64,000 bases of DNA from Limonium bicolor (GCA_023374045.1 CM041778.1:96226839-96290838), one strand, 5' to 3'. Shown: positions 35,788 through 47,044, numbered from the stretch's first letter. Numbers and translations are program-made. Notes: generated by a model from the letters alone, not told the origin.

Positions 35788-35792
35788 CTTTC

Positions 35793-36104
35793 TTGTAACT
35801 TGAAGAAGTGGAACCAAACACAGTATTGTACTTCATGCCGTAATAGAAAAGCTCCATGAAAAGAGTGGTACTAGTATTAATCCCCAAAATATGATAATGC
35901 GCCCTAATCAATTTCAATCATTGAATCGGTTCTTTAAATGAATTTTGACTGTCTAAATAATAGTACGAATTTTAAAATTTGGTCAATGTTCTATTAACAT
36001 TATAACACTTGATCAACAATTTTTTTTTATCAATTATAGTATAGTTCTGGGCATGGTACCAAAGCCTCTGCAGTAGAGTCTGTCTTGGCTACAGCTGGGT
36101 GTAG
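35793..36104. other. Intergenic, original genomic flank of the copia element
   Basis: No gene or repeat is recognised. Confidence 0.4.
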
Positions 36105-37410
36105 CCATCTTTGGCTACATCTCAGCGCCCGCTCCATTTTTTTTTTGTTACACGCCACGCATTGGTCGCGGCAATTTTTTTCACCCCAACGTCCTTTTTC
36201 CTTTTTTTTATTTTTTTCTTTTTCACCATAAAAATTTGTAACTTCTTATATATGTAACTTTTAATATATAAGTCCAAATGAAAAAAATTATATCATTGTT
36301 CATCTAAATTCAAGTTCTTCAAAACAAGACCAATCATGGTTATATTTTGACAATTTTAAAAAAAATTATTTTTACTTGTATGGAGCACATAACGTAAAAG
36401 AAAACTTGTACAGATTGTCATACAAACCTGTACAAATGTTCACTGAAACATGTACATCCTCACGTAAAAACATGTACATCCTCGCATTAAAAACATATAG
36501 ATAGTCATATAAACCTGTACGAATAATTAAATATGTACAACCTTAAATTAAAACCTATACATATAAGGAAGAACACTTGTACAGACGGTCATACAAACAT
36601 GTACAGATGTTCATTAAAACATATACATTCTCATAATTGAACATGTACGTTCTTACATTTGAACATGTACATCGTCACATTAAAACATGTACATTCTCAC
36701 ATTAAAATATGTACATTCTCACAGTATAGAACGGTTTCCAAATAGATTACCCTACCCCCCAAAACACCCCCAAACCCACCCTAGGATAGCTAAAAACGTC
36801 GAAGGCATTTTTAGGGTTTGCAGTGGCGGGTTTAGGGTCTAACGACCCTAACCCGCTACCACAAACCCTAAAAACCTGTCGAATTAGTTGTTACAATATA
36901 AAGTACCGAACAAATTCCAAATAGATTACCCTACCCCCAAAACACCCCAAAACCCACCCTAGGAAAGCTAAAAACGTCGAATTCACCACTTATTACTTAA
37001 TGAATCATAATATCAATTTTAATGAATCATATACAAAATTAATAAATCATATTATCATTTTAGTGTATCGTTGTATACATGTAAAAATAATTTTTTTAAA
37101 AATTTGTCAAAACATATTAATGACTAGTCTTGTTTTGAAGAGTTTGAATTTAGGTAAACAATGATATAATTATTTTTTATTTTGGATTTATATATTAAAA
37201 GTTATAACAATGTAAAGTTTTATGATAAAAAAAGAAGAATAATAAAATATTAAAAAAGAAAAAAAAACAATCAACACACGCGTGGAAAGGAAAAAAGAAA
37301 AAAAACTGCTGGGCGCTCCTCTCTTTCTGCTAGGCGCGTGCTCCTCTCCCTCTGTCTGTCTCATCTCCCACTTTTTCCAAATTACAAAAAATTCGAAGAT
37401 GTAGCTATGC
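36105..37410. mobile_element. Long terminal inverted repeat element (foldback/MULE-like, non-coding)
   Basis: The left arm (about 36110-36385) is the reverse complement of the right arm (about 37075-37400). Shared blocks in order are AGCGCCC, poly-T, CCACGC, AACTTTTAATATATAA, TTATATCATTGTT, CTAAATTCAA, CTTCAAAACAAGAC, TTTTGACAA and AATTATTTTTAC. The centre holds a tandem ACATGTACAT repeat, a palindrome around TTTAGGGTC..GACCCTAA (36803-36885) and two copies of an AGATTACCCTAC...AAAACGTCGAA module (36741 and 36922). There is no coding frame. Arms of about 300 bp fit foldback or Mutator-like elements; target duplications could not be fixed. Confidence 0.7.
36390..36725. repeat. Minisatellite of ACATGTACAT(C/T)CTCACATT units
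   Basis: About 12 imperfect 22-30-bp units centred on ACATGTACAT or ACCTGTACA lie between the two arms of the inverted-repeat element. Confidence 0.8.
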
Positions 37411-37413
37411 TAA

Positions 37414-37617
37414 GGGCATCCACAATGGTGTGGAATCCACTCTAAATTAATAAAACAAAAAGATAAAATATGACATGGAGGAGAGAAGTTGTGTGAGAGT
37501 TTCTTAATTAAGAAACCCCAAAAAGTGGGTGTCTTAGCAAAAGAAAAGAGATTGTAAGGAGAAGAATAAAATATTATTATTTGAAGGTGGAATTCACTCT
37601 TGTTATTGTGATGCCTC
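37414..37617. mobile_element. Tourist-like MITE (204 bp)
   Basis: Begins GGGCATCCACAATGG and ends ATTGTGATGCCTC (imperfect inverted ends), with TAA at 37411-37413 and 37618-37620. A 3-bp TWA duplication with GGGCATC-type ends is the PIF/Harbinger (Tourist) pattern. Non-coding. Confidence 0.8.
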
Positions 37618-37620
37618 TAA

Positions 37621-38059
37621 GTATTTGCGTCTACAGTATTACTAACTTCTGCGCGTCACAATTGTACTTAATATATTCATGATCTTTTTAAAATAACTTT
37701 GTGTATGTACAATTATGTTATATGAGAAGCTAATGCTAATCCATCTCCAAGAAGTTCGAATTTAAAAAGAAAAAAAAAACTAGACCTCTTGTTCTTTGTG
37801 ATGCCGTTGATTACGGAAATTGATCAGTTTATGTACATTTATGTTAATTACCTGTCGTAACGTACTTTTGGACTGTTAAGATCGTGGATGAATAGCACCA
37901 CTGCAATGGTGAAAACGAGTAACAAATACTAACTCGGAAGTGGAATAACGACAGGTTGCTCTTAATTTGGTTTCAAAATAATGTCAACGCGGAAATTTTT
38001 TATAAAAATACCAAATTAAAAAAAAAATTACATGCGGTGGTCGTTTATGAAAAAAATTA
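37621..38059. other. Intergenic, AT-rich
   Basis: No gene is recognised. Confidence 0.4.
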
Positions 38060-38470
38060 CGCGGGTGTACTAACACCATGCAAAGAAGCAGCCACAGCAC
38101 TGTGGCAGCTTGCCAGAAACCGTCACGAGACTACGGCTGCTTCTGCATTTTTTTGCTTGAAGTAGCCACGAATTTGGGGCGGCTTCAGGCAAATCAGCCG
38201 AAAAACGTCACACACTTGGGGCGGCTTCAATGCATTTTCTCCCCTTATCCGGAAATCCAGCCAACCAATCACAGCCCTCAGTCGCAGGATCGCATGGACC
38301 CCACTTATCCACGGGTTTGCAAAGAAACCGCCACAACCTTGTGGCTTCTTCCAGTAGGAAAAAAATCTATAAAAACCCATCCAATCTCACCTATTCTCCC
38401 CACATTTCTCACACAAAACACTCCTCAAACTTTCATTCTCTATCTCTCCGAATTGGAACAAGTAAGTTCC
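38060..38470 (+). promoter_or_regulatory. Promoter-like block with leader and splice donor
   Basis: CCAATCA (about 38264), TATAAAA (about 38369), a CT/CA-rich leader and AACAAGTAAGTTCC (donor near 38462) stand in the order of a Pol II promoter and first exon. Upstream, GGGGCGGCTTC is repeated and GCAGCCACAGCACTGTGGCAGC is palindromic, suggesting repeat-derived regulatory DNA. No coding exon can be attached to it, so it may belong to a decayed transposon. Confidence 0.4.
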
Positions 38471-38627
38471 ATTTTCTTTTTTTTGTTTTGGTTGTATTGT
38501 TTATTCAGTGCTTAATTATAGTCATTATTTAGTGTTTTAATTGTTTTTTAGTGTATTTAACTCTTCTACCTTCCATTACTTCTTCTAACTTTTTTCTAAG
38601 TTTATCATTATTCCTCCCAATATATGG

Positions 38628-39130
38628 TATTGTTGTTGTAATGTTAAGTAATTTTTTTTATATTATAATGCCCACTAACCTCATTCCAAATTCGTAATTA
38701 AATTTACCAATTTTTTTTTATGAGTTACAAAATCACCAATTTTGGTGGTTTTTATGCCTTAATTAATTATGCTATTGTTGTTATAATGTTATGTAATTTT
38801 TTTTACATTTATAATGCCCCACTAACCCCATTTATATAAATTCGTAATTAATTGACCAATTTTTATGAGTTACAAAATCACCAATTTTGGTGGTTTATGC
38901 CTAATTAATTATGGTGTTGTTGTTATAATGTTTATGCAATTTTTTTACATTTATAATGCCCACTAACCCCATTTAAATTCGTAATTATATGTACAATTTT
39001 TTATGAGTTACAAAATCACCAATTTTGGTGTTTTATGCCTTAATTAATTATGCTATTGTTGTTATAAGTTATGCAATTTTTTTACATTCATAATGCCCAC
39101 TAACCCCATTTAAATTTTAAATTTACCCTT
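38628..39130. repeat. Tandem repeat, about 142-bp unit, 3.5 copies
   Basis: TATTGTTGTTATAATG starts units at about 38628, 38772, 38914 and 39052. Each continues AATGCCCACTAACCCCATT, TTCGTAATTAA and TTATGAGTTACAAAATCACC plus AATTTTGGTGG. Confidence 0.9.
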
Positions 39131-39137
39131 TTTTTTC

Positions 39138-39790
39138 CACTACAACAATATTGTCTTTTTGGGGCAAGTTCAGATTATCATCTAGTGCAACTATATGGTT
39201 GCACCAAATGTTAGAACAAACATTGTAAAGTTAAAGTGCACTAATTGACACATCAAATGGTGCACAAAAAAGAAACTTGCACTAATAGATATGAACAAAC
39301 AGGGCACAGAGAAACTTACACTAATTGATTATATCAATTGAAACAATTATTTACGTTGCCCCATTTGTTTGTCACCCCAAAACAATCACATTACACGCAT
39401 ACTCAAGTGGGGCAGAAGAAAATTTTGGCTCTAATAGAGTTAACCTATTGGTGCAACTTCAATTTTCGCACTAATTGATAGTGTCTAATAGTGCATTCCG
39501 TCTTGTCACACCAGTAGAGTATTATCTATTGGTGCACACTCTATCTTGCAAGTATATCAGTGGTCAATTTGTTACATTCGCTCTATTATCGAATGGTTAA
39601 ATGTATGTTAATGCATCTTACATTTACTCTAGTTGATACCATCAACAGGAGGAACAAACTTATGCCCTATTTAGATGTGCACATTGTGCAAAAAATTATA
39701 TCTCGCACTAATACTCATTTCTATTTTGCAACAGAGAAACTTCTATCTATAACGGTCGTATTATTTCGCACTTATACTCTTCCCCTCCGT
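39138..39790. mobile_element. Possible CACTA-type terminus with subterminal repeats (truncated)
   Basis: CACTACAACAAT at 39138 has the CACTA terminal form, followed by many GCACTAATTGATA / GGTGCAACTT words in both orientations. No matching TTGTTGTAGTG end is seen before the DnaJ gene, so this is at best one end of an element. Confidence 0.4.
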
Positions 39791-40033
39791 CACTCACTTT
39801 CTGGAGCTCTCTTCTTCAAATTAAAAAAAGATGATAGGTGACGACGATCACGACGTGAAGCATCTGCTCATTCGACTTCTGCCGCTTCCGCGGTGCAGCA
39901 GTTCCGGCGACCCGTTCATCTTTCCCCGCCGGATTCCCTTCTCCCCCTCCTCTTTTCAACGAGTAAAAGTTCGACTGCAGTCGAACAAAATTGTATCAAG
40001 ATTCCGAACTTCCATTTCTACGTCTCGCACCTC

Positions 40034-42456
40034 ATGGCGCGTTCCAGGTGTATCGGTCTTTTATCCCAATCGCTAAGGCGAAAGTTTCAAGTGAGTTTGT
40101 TTCTAGTATATTTCTTATTTTTTCTTCTGATCCGTCGTTCTTTTTACGTCATTCCCTTTGATGCGTAAATTCACTGCTCAAAGCTTCGTTTTTATTTCAA
40201 TTGGTTGGAACTAGTCGCTTGGATTTTGCTTGGATTTTTGCGAGGGAGATCGGATTGGCATTGGCTTGTCGTTGCAACTAACATTCTTTCACAGAAGAAG
40301 TAGGCTATTCTGTTCATTTCCTTTTCCCCTGCCACTTTTTGAACAACGTTCGTCAGTGGAGGGCCAAGGTAACACCATGCTGATTTTGCAGATTTGTACA
40401 CGACTGCCAGTTTTATGGATGGAAAACCTTCTAAAATTGCGGCGTTGCTCTCCACTAGTCAATTTTTTCACTCCACGGGTTTGTTTCTTACTTTGACGCA
40501 TAACTTGTACGATTGCCCACCTTATAAAGGGTCATGGATGCCTCTCCCTCGATTTGTAATACAACTGCTTCGTCTGTTTTCTTTGCGCTCATCAGTAGTA
40601 ATCATACTTTTGCATTTTAGGAGTGTGTCATTCAATTGATCGAGATTTCTACGAAGTACTCGGAGTTGATAGAAATGCTGGGACTGATGAGATAAAGAAG
40701 GCATATCACAAGGTTCGGCAGGAAGCATTCATGTCTGTTTGCATGTAGGACCATGATCCTGAATGTTTTTATTCTGTAACCTGCTTAGTTTAAATAGTTT
40801 TGTGCAGCTTGCCAAGAAATACCATCCGGATACCAATAAAAAATCCTGCTGCTAAGAGGAAGTTTCTTGAGATAAGACAAGCATATGAGGTTTGCAGATT
40901 TATCTGCATTACATATTGATTAATGTATTCTTATTGATTTTGTCTTGGTTGTTTTGAAATGTCTCTTTCTAACGTAGTGTATTTTTTTTTAGACTTTGAG
41001 AGATTCAGATAAAAGAGATCAATATGATATGGTAAGAGTATGCCGATTTGAACTTACCTTTGGTTACTCTATGATTGTGGATTTCTGAAATTTCTATATC
41101 CAGCATGTAGTGCGCCTTTTTGTGCTGTACATTCTCTGGTATTTCATTTTTCTTTGTCAATAAAGGGGCTCAACAGAGGTTCAAAGGAGGATCTGGGCTC
41201 CAATGTTGATGCTGAAAAAGCTTTTAGACATGCCTATAGAGCTAAATTTTCAGACTCATTAGAAGGAAGAAAAATAACACCAGGAAGGAAGAAAAATAAG
41301 GAAAACAAACCCAAATTGAGTTTGACTGGAGCACACATCTTGAGTAGAGAAAGAAATCAAACTGATTCAGTTATGTTAATGCTACCTTCGGAGAAGCGAT
41401 AGATTGATGCTGCACAGACAATCCGCCAGTCAACCATGGGGGCATAGATGATGAGCTAGATTGAGCTGTTATGAGAAATGCAAAGATCATGGGACATAAT
41501 AAACTGATCAATGAACAGACACAATGAGAAGAGAGGAGGATACAAACAAACCCAGAATAAAAGTGGACAAGTCGGATATTCACTAACCTTGTTGAAGATT
41601 TGAGTTCCTGTCTCGGCTGAATTTGAGTTCCTGTCTCGTTGCTGATATCTCCGATCTAAAACAGAATCAGTTGATTCACATTTCACCAGCACATCTTCAG
41701 GTTTTGCTTTTTCGATTCACTTATCTTTGTTAAATGTTCCTTCAATTAGATCTCTCGTACAATTCCCTGGTTTGATCAGCAACAATAAGATCTCGTAAGC
41801 ATTCAATATGAGAAAATAGGTATTTAAACCTGTTAAATCTTTTGTTTTGTTTTATTTTACCATTTTGCTTTCCAGAAAGTTGTTGATTTTAGCTTCTGTT
41901 CCAAATGTAGCAACTCCTTCATCTTCTGTACATGATTCCATTGGAGGCGGCGCCTGTCAATTTTTTTGTACCCTTTATGTGCAGGTCTTTGAAGATGAAA
42001 GTGAAAGCATTGCCTCGGATGTTCAGGTCTACTCTAGTTTTGCATCTGCTTGCACTCCTTTATTTAAGTACATTTGACTACCTCCTTTGTTCTGGCTTAA
42101 TATTTGTTCCTAATGAAACGTAGGATCGTTTAGGTGGACCTATCACTTTTTCGTTTCTGAAGCTGCAAAAGGATGCACAAAGGATCTGGCTTTTGACACA
42201 AACATAACGTGTGATTCCTGCTGTGAGTAGTAGCTGATAGCATCCTTCTCTTTTGATGCTCAGGAAGTGCTTTCTTATTTTCTGTTCTCCCTCAATCCAG
42301 ATGGGCGTGGTTATCCCTTGGACTCAAAGAAGTAAAATCGTGTGCTTCTGCCGAGGCATTGAAAGGTGTTATGGAAATGAATCGCGTCTCATATGTTTTT
42401 TTTTCGTTATCCTTGTTGCTTTGCTTAATCTTCTTTTTTTGCAAATTCAACAGGTA
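40034..42456 (+). CDS. DnaJ (Hsp40) type I chaperone, mitochondrial, ATJ1-like (incomplete, frame disrupted)
   Basis: Exons read: possible presequence start 40034 (MARSRCIGLLSQSLRRKF, basic and amphipathic, uncertain); 40392-40478 (SQFFHSTG); 40621-40711 (J domain DFYEVLGVDRNAGTDEIKKAY); 40808-40889 (LAKKYHPDTN with the HPD motif); 40993-41031 (LRDSDKRDQYDM); from about 41175 (AEKAFRHAYRAKFSD); 41985-42026 (VFEDESESIASDVQ); 42134-42222 (SEAAKGCTKDLAF, CDSC); 42301-42365 (GRGYPLDS, VCFCRGIE). The last two start the CxxCxGxG zinc-finger domain; the rest falls in or beyond the gap. The protein would activate Hsp70 ATPase in the mitochondrial matrix. Splice sites are GT-AG. Frame is broken by one extra base in A6 at 40838-40843, in T5 near 42150 and in AAA near 42325. 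The order matches Arabidopsis ATJ1. Confidence 0.78.
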
Positions 42457-42956
42457 NNNNNNNNNNNNNNNNNNNNNNNNNNNNNNNNNNNNNNNNNNNN
42501 NNNNNNNNNNNNNNNNNNNNNNNNNNNNNNNNNNNNNNNNNNNNNNNNNNNNNNNNNNNNNNNNNNNNNNNNNNNNNNNNNNNNNNNNNNNNNNNNNNNN
42601 NNNNNNNNNNNNNNNNNNNNNNNNNNNNNNNNNNNNNNNNNNNNNNNNNNNNNNNNNNNNNNNNNNNNNNNNNNNNNNNNNNNNNNNNNNNNNNNNNNNN
42701 NNNNNNNNNNNNNNNNNNNNNNNNNNNNNNNNNNNNNNNNNNNNNNNNNNNNNNNNNNNNNNNNNNNNNNNNNNNNNNNNNNNNNNNNNNNNNNNNNNNN
42801 NNNNNNNNNNNNNNNNNNNNNNNNNNNNNNNNNNNNNNNNNNNNNNNNNNNNNNNNNNNNNNNNNNNNNNNNNNNNNNNNNNNNNNNNNNNNNNNNNNNN
42901 NNNNNNNNNNNNNNNNNNNNNNNNNNNNNNNNNNNNNNNNNNNNNNNNNNNNNNNN
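42457..42956. other. Assembly gap, exactly 500 N
   Basis: A round 500-N block is a scaffold placeholder, so the true distance and the downstream DnaJ exons are unknown. The sequence after it (42957 on) does not continue the gene recognisably. Confidence 0.98.
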
Positions 42957-43112
42957 GGTGCATAGAGACTTTGGTTGCCTAAGTCGTTAAAGTAAGACTT
43001 GGAGGACTAAAACTAGAAAGGTAGGTGGGTCAACAAAAAAAAAATTTCCTCGTGGGGCGCTGTGGCGGAGGGAGAATAGAAAAAGCCACCCTCACTTGTG
43101 CTATTATATCTG

Positions 43113-43142
43113 TTGATATTAGCCAAAAGGCGGAGAAAGGTA
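43113..43142 (-). pseudogene. U2 snRNA 5'-end fragment
   Basis: Read on the minus strand the segment is TACCTTTCTCCGCCTTTTGG then CTAATATCAA. The conserved U2 start is TACCTTTCTCGGCCTTTTGG then CTAAGATCAA, so only two bases differ in about 30. The branch-point recognition segment GTAGTA and the rest of U2 do not follow, and no upstream sequence element stands before it. It looks like a truncated retro-copy. Confidence 0.5.
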
Positions 43143-44164
43143 GAGTTAAGTGGCTCCCATCCATGGTTTTACTTCTTTAACCTAAGGAAACATTCCTGCA
43201 CCCTTCTACTGACAGACAAGCTAAGAGCACGTTTTCTACAATTTGTCTGTAGATATTAATTTCTTCTAAGCAATTATTTTCGGACACTGATACAGACACT
43301 TACAATTAAGTAGGCAAGGGCCAGAAGGGGCAAGGATTACGAAGCCAATTCTACGTCCGGAAGATTTTTTTTTTTTCTTTTTTTGTTTTTTTTTTCCTTT
43401 TATTAGTAGGGAATTATTTACATAATTACATGTTGATGTTTTTATACTTTTTCTTTTTTTACAAAGATTTAAGTCTAGATATATTTTTAAATAGTAGGTA
43501 GTAATTAGTTATAATCATTATAGAATAATTTGTTATTTATACAAAAAATTTACATCTGTATATATATGACTATTGTATAATAATTTTTAATCTTATAATA
43601 TTGTTGTTTTATATATAAAAGATGGAGCATATATCAATTCAAAATGCATACTTTAATTGAAATAAGATTTGTTTTTTAAATTACAAATTTAAAAATACAT
43701 TTTTTTCTAAATTAAAAAGTGTCGTATGATGTTTTATATATAATTATATATAGAAAAAATGAGTATACAACATGATTCATCTACACTACAACTCCATGAT
43801 TCACATACAACATGATTCATATACACTATGACTCTATGACATCGCTATTGTATTATAGTTTTCTAATCTTATAATATTTATTTTTTGATACATATATGTA
43901 AAAAAAATGGAGTATAGTAATTCAAAATACACCAATCAAATAATTAAAATTAAGAAATCACTAATATAAAAATACCAAACTAATATTTATATCATTTTCA
44001 AAATTAATAAAAGTGATGTATAATATATTTTTTTAAATATTGCACGTTAATTTTTTAACCTTCATGTTATAAGTTATCGTGTAGTGCATATATAAAAATC
44101 AAATGTTAATAAATACGTAAAGTCGTCTCCAACAATTCAGTTTATGTATAATGTTGAAAATGTT

Positions 44165-44690
44165 ATGTATAATCATGGCGTGGAAACGTTTATATATAAT
44201 AATGGAATCGTAGAAACATGGAAACGTTTATATAAACACGTGGAAATGTTTATATAAAACGTGGATACGTTTATATAAACTCGTGGATACGTTTATGCTT
44301 AACGGTGGAAACGTTATATATAATCATGGAATTGTAGAAACGGGGACACGTTTAAATAAAAACGTGGAAACGTATATATAACAACGTAGAAATATTTAAA
44401 TAAAAAGGTGGAAACGTTTAAATAAAAAGGTGGAAACATTATCTGAACTCGTGGACTCCTTTATATATAACGGTGGAAACATTTTATATATTGGGTACAT
44501 GGAAACATCGCATATAATTATAAAAGTGTTTATATATAATCATGCAGTGGAAACATTTATATATAATCATGGCGTGGAAACGTTATAGACAATCATGGAA
44601 TTGTAGAAACGTGGAAACGTTATAATAAACACGTGGAAATGTTTATCTAAATTTGTGGACACCTTTATGTAAAACGTTGAAAACGTTATT
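44165..44690. repeat. Minisatellite of CGTGGAAACGTTTATATAA units
   Basis: About 20 imperfect units of 22-27 bp. A longer phrase, AATCATGGAATTGTAGAAAC, returns near 44200, 44322 and 44592, which suggests a higher-order unit. Confidence 0.85.
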
Positions 44691-44736
44691 TATAATTGCG
44701 GTGTGGAAATCTGTCGAGTCAGTGATGACAACACAA

Positions 44737-45746
44737 AGTAATGGTGGCCACGGTTCCAGTTCCACCGGTTCCGGTTCCGATTCCACCGGTTCCGGTTCCG
44801 GAAAATGTGTATTCGGATTCGGAACCGGTCCTGGGCGGTTCCGGGGCGGTTCCGGTTCCGGTTCCGGTTCCGGGACTATGTATTCGCTTCGGATTCGCTC
44901 AAATCAACGGTTCCGACCAGTTCCGGAGCGGTACCGGTTCCGGTTCTGGGGCGGTTCCGACAGGTTCCGGAAAGATTCAATCGGCTTCAGTTTCTTCGTT
45001 TTAACTCCGATTTTAGATCCGCTTGCGCGCACACGTTGCTCTTTTCGTCCACTTTACTCCTAGCTAGGTTATTCCTCAAGTTTATAATCTTAAATGTGTA
45101 AGAACCAAAGACTTAATTTTTTGTATTGAATTTGCAAAAATTATAGAGGAAAGCGGATTTTATTATATGATTCACAGCCTCGTTACAACCTTATTAGGTA
45201 AAAACCCATTGGGAAAACCCTAATAAGGAAAAGAGTACAACTATTAATAGGTTACATGATTTCAATTTGGAAGTTTTAAAAGATTACATGGAAACAAAGT
45301 AATACTAATACATTCTAAAATATTACAATACAAAATAGAAGTCTTAAGTGGTGTTGTCCCCATTCATCTCGTACCAATCATCATGTTGACCAGGGGAGCA
45401 CGCACCTGAGACCCAAAACGACATCATTTTGGACTGATTCCAACAGCTACTTTGGCCGGTTCCGGGGCGGTTCCGGTTCCACCTGTTCCGGTTCTGGTTC
45501 CGGTTCCACGGTTCAGATTCCGATGCAAATCCAGGCGGTTCCAGGTGGTTCCGGTTCCGGTCCCGGTGCCGGTTCGGTCCCAAATCTCAAAACTTGTATT
45601 CGGATTTGATTCGCAATTGGCTGGTTCCAATCAGTTCCGGGTAGAACCGCCGGTTCCGGGTAGAACCGCCGGTTCCGGGTAGAACCGCCGGTTCCGGATA
45701 GAACCGCCGGTTCCGGGTAGATTCGGATTCGGTGGCCACCATTACT
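44737..45746 (-). mobile_element. hAT-like element with GGTTCC subterminal repeats
   Basis: Inverted ends AGTAATGGTGGCCAC (left) and GTGGCCACCATTACT (right) enclose about 1.0 kb. Both sides carry arrays of GGTTCCGGTTCC (44750-44990 and 45455-45725). The flanks ACAAAGTA and ACAAGTAT look like an imperfect 8-bp duplication. A minus-strand remnant near 45345-45430 (SFWVSGACSPGQHDDWYEM, then a stop) may be the end of a transposase. The central GTAAAAACCCATTGGGAAAAC phrase is common in plant repeat transcripts. Classification as hAT is an inference from ends and flanks. Confidence 0.55.
45642..45722. repeat. 19-bp minisatellite GGTTCCGGGTAGAACCGCC
   Basis: Four near-identical head-to-tail units within the right GGTTCC array; one has a G-to-A change. 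Each unit holds the dyad GGTTC..GAACC. Confidence 0.9.
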
Positions 45747-46350
45747 ACAAGTATAGAACGACTTGAAAGTAGATTACCCTACACACACACCCTAAAAACC
45801 ATCATATGAAAGCTAAAAACGTCGAAGGGAGTTTCAGGGTTTATAATGTAGGGTTTAGGGTAACCCTGAAAAACTATCGAGTCAACGACGACAATACAAA
45901 TTATAGAACGAATTCAATTTGATAATTATCTTTATTTGAATTTGTCTATCTTGTTAGCTAATTGTATTTTATCCAAAATATATGGTTTTAACACTTTTTT
46001 GTTCTGTATTTTATTTTTAAGAAGACTTTTGAGTAATTTTTTAAGTGAATTATGTGACATTTTCTGAATTTAGAAAAAGTTATACTTTGTGTTTTATATT
46101 AGTTTAACTTCTTTTTAATAAAATAATGACAATTATTTTTGAATTGATATATATTTAATTTTTTGTATTAATGCGTACAAGATACATATTACTATTAGAT
46201 TAAAACAATATTATTTAATAATCATATATACATGTAATCATATATTTTATATACTTGGTGACTAATTATATTATTAAAGTATTATAAAGAAAAAATTTAC
46301 CACGGTAAGTAAATATACTTACCTCTCCACCAGCAACAATTATATACAAT

Positions 46351-46782
46351 TACATTTGTTTGTTGTAGAGTTGGCTATATAGAACATACAATAAAAAAAG
46401 GAGCTTATCTTTCTTTTAAAAAAAACAAAAAAGGAAACAGGCTCAGAGTGAGGAAATCATATTCTGTGATATCTGCAGATATCTGCATTCTGCAACAAGC
46501 CAGCAATAGATTAAAGTATTATTTAATATAATCAATGGTGGAGATTGTCTCCGTCGCAGAAGGAAACTTTAGGTCCCTCACAAAATCCCTGCCGAGTAGG
46601 AAGGTCGCTAGGAAGTGTGTGGACATTGTGTTTTGAGCAAGATATTTTTATTTGAGTGACAAATAGAGGGAGCAACTAGACAACCATTTACAAGGCTGAT
46701 ATCAATCTACCATGCTTGTGTTTTGAATTATACCGCAGTATCAATATATATGAAAGGCAGATCAAGCATATCTGAAATCACT
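46351..46782. other. Intergenic DNA before the second copia element
   Basis: No gene is recognised; the phrase GATATCTGCAGATATCTGCA (46470-46490) is a short palindrome. Confidence 0.4.
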
Positions 46783-47044
46783 TGTTTTAAAACTCAGCAC
46801 TAAATACCTTTGTAATTTACTTTTTATTATGTCCATATCTTTTATATCCTTTATTTCCTAGTTTATTATTTCTCCTAGTATATATCGTTAGTAATTTTGT
46901 TTTCTGTTTGTTGTCCCCCACATATATACTGGTGCTTGCCGTATATACTCAACACTTTTGGTAATACAGAACATTCTCTTCTTGGTCACTCTCTCGATCT
47001 CTCTATACTTCTGCTCTCTCTGCTCCAAAACTTCCGCTTCAACA
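46783..47044 (+). repeat. 5' LTR of the second copia element
   Basis: It probably runs from TGTTTTAAAACTCAGC to CGCTTCAACA, directly before the primer site. The left end is inferred from the TG..CA rule because no second LTR is present for comparison. Confidence 0.6.

Larger units (their letters stand above)
43350..46350. repeat. AT-rich composite repeat with internal minisatellite (possible long-TIR element)
   Basis: The left arm contains two related segments (about 43560-43640 and 43850-43925) sharing TTATAATATT..TT and ATGGAG(C/T)ATA. Reverse-complement traces of such arms may lie near 46000-46200, weakly. Inside are a CGTGGAAACGTTTATATAA minisatellite, an AGATTACCCTAC..AAAACGTCGAA module at 45773 shared with the element at 36-37 kb, and a hAT-like insertion. 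No coding frame. Limits are approximate. Confidence 0.4.

Noticed and set aside
36803..36885. Telomere-like TTTAGGG/CCCTAAA words
   Set aside because: Only isolated words arranged as a palindrome, not a tandem telomeric array.
42253..42990. Long frames spanning the N block on both strands
   Set aside because: They are open only because N has no stops. Only the exon 42301-42365 is supported.
44653..45101. Overlapping open frames rich in Pro-Val or Gly-Ser
   Set aside because: They are translations of the GGTTCC repeat array in different frames and have no composition or similarity of a real protein.
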